Source: Actinomycetes bacterium
GTDB lineage: Bacteria; Actinomycetota; Actinomycetes; Actinomycetales; Cellulomonadaceae
Assembly: GCA_023418375.1 (NCBI GenBank)
Contig: JAEZZV010000008.1
Location: 1-9,531 of the forward strand
Reading direction: 5' to 3'
Length of the DNA: 9,531 bases
Made by a program: the position numbers and the translations under genes. Shown piece by piece: positions 6,666-9,531 of the stretch. Within the stretch, counting starts at the first letter, position 1. The number at the start of each line of letters is the position of its first letter. A model generated the notes under the pieces. It ran no database searches. It was not told the DNA's origin and saw nothing but the letters and a program-made list of their open reading frames with translations.

Positions 6666-6684
6666 GCCCCGGGTCCTCCGGGGC
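6666..6684 (-). other. Second hairpin in the binding-protein/permease gap
   Basis: A perfect 7-bp GC stem (6666-6672 with 6678-6684) around a 5-nt loop, placed 17 nt upstream of the permease start and just before its ribosome-binding region. It lies 8 nt downstream (in transcription direction) of the larger hairpin at 6693-6731. It may stabilise the processed end of the permease mRNA or tune its translation. Confidence 0.45.
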
Positions 6685-6692
6685 ACTGCGGG

Positions 6693-6731
6693 CCCGGGGG
6701 CCCGCCGGCAGGTCGCCGACGGGCCCCCGGG
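6693..6731 (-). terminator. Strong intercistronic hairpin (attenuating terminator) after the binding-protein gene
   Basis: A very stable hairpin: 12 perfect pairs (6693-6704 with 6720-6731), one C-A mismatch position, four more pairs (6706-6709 with 6715-6718) and a 5-nt loop. It begins 8 nt after the stop of the substrate-binding-protein gene. There is no U-tract. In many ABC importer operons such a structure gives partial termination, or shields the upstream message from 3' exonucleases, so that binding protein is made in excess over the permease. That role is inferred here from position and stability. Confidence 0.7.
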
Positions 6732-6739
6732 ACGTGTCG

Positions 6740-8404
6740 TCAGCCCTTCGCCAGGGCCCCGTACCGGAACTTGAACGACGCGTCGAGCGTGTCGCCCGCG
6801 CCGGTCACGCCCGTGCGGACCACCGCGACCTGCGCACCCTGGAGGTACGGCACGGTCGAGAGGTCCTGGGCCACGGCGGCCTGGATGTCCTCGATGAGCC
6901 CGGTGCGGGCGTCCGCGTCGGTCGTCACGGCCTGCTCGAGGATCATGTCGTTGACGTCCTGGTTGACGTAGTGGTTGCCCAGGAAGTTCTCCACCAGGAA
7001 GAACGGCGTCAGGTAGTTGTCGGCGTCGGAGTAGTCCGGGAACCAGCCGAGCTGGTAGGCCGGGTAGACGTCCGACGTGCGGTCCTGTGCGTACTGCACC
7101 CACTCGGTGGTCTGCAGGTCGACGGCGAACAGGCCGCTCGACTCCAGCTGGTCCTTGATCAGTGCGTACTCGTCGCCCGAGGACGGGCCGTAGTGGTCGT
7201 TCGAGTACTGCAGCGAGAGCTGGACCGGCGTGGCGACGCCCGCCTCCTCGAGGACCGCCGCCGCGGCATCGGCGTCGGGGCCGCCGTCGCCGTCGCCGTA
7301 GAGGTCCTTGAGGGCCTCGGTGGCGCCGGTCAGGCCGTCTGGCACGTAGGAGTACAGCGGCGTGTAGGTGCCCTTGTAGACCTGCTCGGCGATCTCGGCG
7401 CGGTCGATGAGGTGCGCGACCGCCTGACGGACGGCGAGGGCCTTGGCCCCGTCGGCCTCCGCGGTGGTGGCGCCGAACGGCTGGGTGTCGAAGTTGAAGA
7501 CGATGTAGCGGATCTCGCCACCAGGGCCGTCGACGACCTCGACGTTGCTGTCACCGCGCAGGTCCTCGATGTCCGTGGCGGACAGGCTGCGGTACGCGAC
7601 GTCGACGTTGCCTTCCTGGATCTCGAGCTTCAGGTTCGACGCCTCGGCGTAGTACCTGACGTTGACCTCGGAGCTCTTCGGCGCGCCGAGCAGGCCCTGG
7701 TAGTCCGGGTTCGCCTCGTACGAGATGAGGTTGTTCATGTCGTAGCTCGTGATGACGTACGGGCCGGCGAAGGCGTTGCCCGCGACGATGTCGGCGTCCG
7801 GCGTGAGGGCGTCCGCGGCGAAGACGTCCTCGTCGACGATCGGGCCCGCGGGGCTCGACAGGATCTGCGGGAAGACCTGGTCGTTCTCCGACTTCAGGTG
7901 GAAGACGACGGTGAGCTCGTCGACCGCCTCGGTGCTCTCGAGGTTGTACAGCAGCGAGCCGGGACCGTTGCCGCCGTCCGCTCCGCTCTCGAAGATGGAG
8001 AGCATCCGGTCGAACGTGAACTTCACGTCCGACGAGGTGAGCGCGTTGCCGTTCGCGAACGTGAGGCCCTCCTTGAGGACCACGGTGTACTCCGTCGGCG
8101 AGGTGAACTCGGCCGACTCGGCGATGTCCGGCTCGACGTCCGGGCTGCCCAGCGGCGTGTTGAGCAGGAAGGGGAAGACCTGGTTCATCACGGCGAAGGA
8201 GCCGTTGTCGTAGGAGCCGGCCGGGTCGATCGTCGTGATCTTGTCGGTCGTGCCGATCACGAGCGAGCCACCAGCGCCACCGCCGTCCGACCCGTCGTCG
8301 TCGCCGTCGTCCGCGCCACCGCAGCCTGCGAGCGCGAGCGCGACCGCGGCGATGCCGGCGGTCGCGGCGAGCGTGCGCCGGCGGTTGGAGAACACCGCTG
8401 CCAT
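6740..8404 (-). CDS. ABC transporter substrate-binding lipoprotein, family 5 (DppA/OppA type)
   Basis: Extracellular lipid-anchored receptor that captures the substrate for the importer encoded downstream. Product of 554 residues from the ATG at 8404. The signal peptide has a basic stretch SNRRR, a hydrophobic core and the lipobox LAGC with Cys28. A Gly/Asp-rich linker (about 29-47) leads to the family 5 domain. Typical stretches are IGTTDKITTIDPAGSYDNG near 50-68 and YTVVLKEGLTFANGNALTSSDV near 106-127, the latter in the region of the family signature. Near the end, YQLGWFPDYSDADNYLTPFF is also typical. Start choice: GAGGTGA at 8410-8416 sits 5 nt before the ATG. An alternative GTG at 8413, three codons upstream, lies inside that ribosome-binding site and has none well spaced of its own. 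Close relatives are annotated as peptide binders, but family 5 receptors also take nickel, opines and oligosaccharides, so the substrate stays open. Confidence 0.94.
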   Translation of the reverse strand: MAAVFSNRRRTLAATAGIAAVALALAGCGGADDGDDDGSDGGGAGGSLVIGTTDKITTIDPAGSYDNGSFAVMNQVFPFLLNTPLGSPDVEPDIAESAEFTSPTEYTVVLKEGLTFANGNALTSSDVKFTFDRMLSIFESGADGGNGPGSLLYNLESTEAVDELTVVFHLKSENDQVFPQILSSPAGPIVDEDVFAADALTPDADIVAGNAFAGPYVITSYDMNNLISYEANPDYQGLLGAPKSSEVNVRYYAEASNLKLEIQEGNVDVAYRSLSATDIEDLRGDSNVEVVDGPGGEIRYIVFNFDTQPFGATTAEADGAKALAVRQAVAHLIDRAEIAEQVYKGTYTPLYSYVPDGLTGATEALKDLYGDGDGGPDADAAAAVLEEAGVATPVQLSLQYSNDHYGPSSGDEYALIKDQLESSGLFAVDLQTTEWVQYAQDRTSDVYPAYQLGWFPDYSDADNYLTPFFLVENFLGNHYVNQDVNDMILEQAVTTDADARTGLIEDIQAAVAQDLSTVPYLQGAQVAVVRTGVTGAGDTLDASFKFRYGALAKG

Positions 8405-8409
8405 CCGTT

Positions 8410-8416
8410 TCACCTC
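8410..8416 (-). promoter_or_regulatory. Ribosome-binding site deciding the binding-protein start
   Basis: GAGGTGA is a 7-base match to the anti-Shine-Dalgarno complement, with 5-nt spacing to the ATG at 8404. The GTG at 8413-8411 is part of this motif, so translation most likely begins at the ATG. Confidence 0.65.
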
Positions 8417-8468
8417 TTCTTCGTGGGACGTCCGGTCAGCCGTCGTCCCTGCGGTCAGTGCCGTATGC

Positions 8469-8486
8469 GTAGCACTCCCGTGTTAC
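8469..8486. promoter_or_regulatory. Inverted repeat upstream of the importer operon (possible operator)
   Basis: GTAGCAC-TCCC-GTGTTAC: 7-bp arms with one mismatched pair and a 4-bp spacer, about 65-82 bp upstream of the binding-protein start. The AT content is higher here than in the surroundings, consistent with a control region. It does not match a regulator consensus that I recognise. Confidence 0.35.
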
Positions 8487-8508
8487 AGGCGTGTGCACTG
8501 TTCGCCCG

Positions 8509-8536
8509 ATCGTTACCGTCTCGTAGTGAAAGACAA
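8509..8536 (-). promoter_or_regulatory. Possible promoter of the importer operon
   Basis: On the minus strand TTGTCT (8536-8531) resembles a -35 TTGACA box, and TAACGA or the overlapping AACGAT (8515-8509) could be the -10, with 15-16 nt between them. The spacing is slightly short and the -10 match is partial. It lies about 105-130 bp upstream of the binding-protein start and is among the least GC-rich DNA in the window. The inverted repeat at 8469-8486 would lie just downstream of its start site, a position suited to repression. Confidence 0.3.
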
Positions 8537-8580
8537 GGTTCTCAGGGTCTGGACGCGCGCGCGAGGGTTTCCGTCCGGGA

Positions 8581-8593
8581 GATGTCTCACATC
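8581..8593. promoter_or_regulatory. Short perfect inverted repeat (possible operator)
   Basis: GATGT-CTC-ACATC has 5-bp perfect arms with a 3-bp spacer, in the gap between the glycosidase gene and the importer. It is too short and too small-looped to be a terminator. It could be half of a regulator site upstream of the promoter, or chance. Confidence 0.25.
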
Positions 8594-8643
8594 GCGGCAC
8601 ACTGTCCCACGTCCTGACCGGCACGCCCCGCCCGGTTCGTCGA

Positions 8644-9531
8644 TCAGGCGTCCGCGAGGGTCACCGCGAGCGCCGCCGGATCCCCCCAGTACCGCGCGAC
8701 CTCGACGGTGACCGGGCCCGCCGGTGCCACCACGCGCCGCTGGGCCGGGTCCCACGCCCCCAGCGGTCGCAGGGTGGCCGGCACGACGACGTCGACGCTC
8801 CCACCCGCGGGGACGGCGGTCGACGCGAAGCCGAGCAGGTGGCGCTCCCCCGCGGCGCCGATCCCGTAGACCTGCGTCACGTGCCGCCCGTCCCGTTCAC
8901 CGGTGTTGGTCAGGCGCACGCCGACCGTGAGCCGGTCGCCGTCCCGGCCGACGTCGCCGAGCGCCGTGCCGACGGTCGCGTACGAGAGGCCGAAGCCGAG
9001 CGGGTAGGCGGCCTCGACGCCCAGGTGCGCGAGCCGCCGCTGACCGAACCACCTGTCGTACTCCGCGCTCGTCGCATCGCGGTCGAAGGGCGGCAGGTGC
9101 TCCGCCGACGTCGGGATCGTGAACGGCAGCCGGCCCGACGCGTCGACCCGGCCGAGCAGCACGTCGGCCAGCGCATGCCCGCCCTCCATGCCGGGGTACC
9201 ACATCATGAGCAGCGCGCCGACGTCGTGCCGCCACTCCTCCATGAGGACGGTCCCCGCGGCCACCACGGCGACGACCGTGCGCGGGTTGGCCGCCGCCAC
9301 GGCACGGATGAGCGCCACGTCCTCGGCGGGCAGGTGCAGGTCGGCGCGGTCGCCTCCGGCGGTGTCGCCGCCCGCGAGCGAGGTCCCCGAGGCCGTCGCC
9401 CCGAAGATCGCGTCCCGGATCGCCCGCTGGTCGTCATCAGCGGGCTCGGGGTAGAGGGCCGCGAGCTCCGGGCGGGTGAAGACGCCCCCCTCGATGAACT
9501 CGCCCTCGTCGTGGGCGGTGTAGCCCACGAC
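8644..9531 (-). CDS. Glycoside hydrolase family 3 (beta-glucosidase-like), C-terminal part, 5' end outside window
   Basis: The last 295 residues of a family 3 exo-acting glycosidase, which removes sugar units from the non-reducing ends of glucosides or related substrates. The visible part opens inside the GH3 C-terminal alpha/beta-sandwich domain (VVGYTAHDEGEF), continues with GGDRADLHLP near 58-67, a buried strand NPRTVVAVVAAGTVL, and the family-typical MMWYPGMEGGHALADVLLG near 109-127 followed by SGRLPFTIP. From about 215 onward there is a fibronectin-III-like domain (HVTQVYGIG, then AGERHLLGFASTAVPAGG), the normal end of many bacterial GH3 enzymes. The N-terminal barrel with the catalytic aspartate lies outside the window, so specificity and any signal peptide cannot be judged. 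The gene is in the same direction as the importer but 239 bp upstream. Only a weak 5-bp inverted repeat (8617-8621 with 8632-8636) lies just after its stop, so readthrough into the importer is possible but unproven. Confidence 0.93.
   Translation of the reverse strand, partial: VVGYTAHDEGEFIEGGVFTRPELAALYPEPADDDQRAIRDAIFGATASGTSLAGGDTAGGDRADLHLPAEDVALIRAVAAANPRTVVAVVAAGTVLMEEWRHDVGALLMMWYPGMEGGHALADVLLGRVDASGRLPFTIPTSAEHLPPFDRDATSAEYDRWFGQRRLAHLGVEAAYPLGFGLSYATVGTALGDVGRDGDRLTVGVRLTNTGERDGRHVTQVYGIGAAGERHLLGFASTAVPAGGSVDVVVPATLRPLGAWDPAQRRVVAPAGPVTVEVARYWGDPAALAVTLADA

Noticed and set aside
8265..8320. Short GTCGTC/GCC repeats near the start of the binding-protein gene
   Set aside because: They encode the Gly/Asp-rich linker after the lipobox cysteine. 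This is normal for actinobacterial lipoproteins and not a DNA repeat element.
6581..8617. A 678-codon plus-strand open frame opposite the binding-protein gene
   Set aside because: It mirrors the codon pattern of the real minus-strand gene, is dominated by Val/Arg/Asp repeats, and has no start signal or recognisable domain.

Overview
The window is very GC-rich throughout. Its long ORFs occur on both strands with GC-biased third positions, and the proteins resemble those of high-GC Actinobacteria. Inference: a Micrococcales-type actinomycete (Cellulomonas-like). No single marker in the window proves this. Seven complete genes and one partial gene are supported. I see no tRNA, rRNA, CRISPR array, insertion sequence or phage gene.

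Left part (1-2516). A minus-strand alanine dehydrogenase (ald, 53-1165) and a plus-strand fructosamine-kinase-family protein (1288-2085) diverge from a 122-bp spacer. The ald side of that spacer holds two tandem leader hairpins. The kinase gene converges on a small minus-strand lipoprotein gene with one PASTA domain (2139-2516). A perfect inverted repeat at 2105-2132, probably a bidirectional terminator, separates the two.

Central part (2749-8404). A complete four-gene ABC importer of the peptide/opine/nickel (Dpp/Opp) type lies on the minus strand. In transcription order it encodes a lipoprotein substrate-binding protein (family 5), an inner-membrane permease of DppB type, a permease of DppC type, and one double ATPase carrying both DppD-like and DppF-like halves. 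The last three genes are tightly coupled (1-nt gap, then a 4-nt ATGA overlap). The binding-protein gene is set apart from them by a strong hairpin followed by a second one, which would allow the binding protein to be made in excess over the membrane parts. Between the operon end and the PASTA gene lies a TGTGA-N6-TCACG palindrome that looks like a CRP/GlxR-family operator.

Right part (8405-9531). A 239-bp spacer holds candidate promoter and operator sequences for the importer. Beyond it is the 3' part of a glycoside hydrolase family 3 gene on the minus strand, which continues past the window edge.

Overall this is ordinary actinobacterial chromosome for nutrient uptake and metabolism. No clearly new system is visible. 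The items most worth a second look are the kinase-like protein with no visible glycine-rich loop, the stand-alone PASTA lipoprotein with a CRP-like site upstream, and the RNA structures at the binding-protein/permease junction and in the ald leader.
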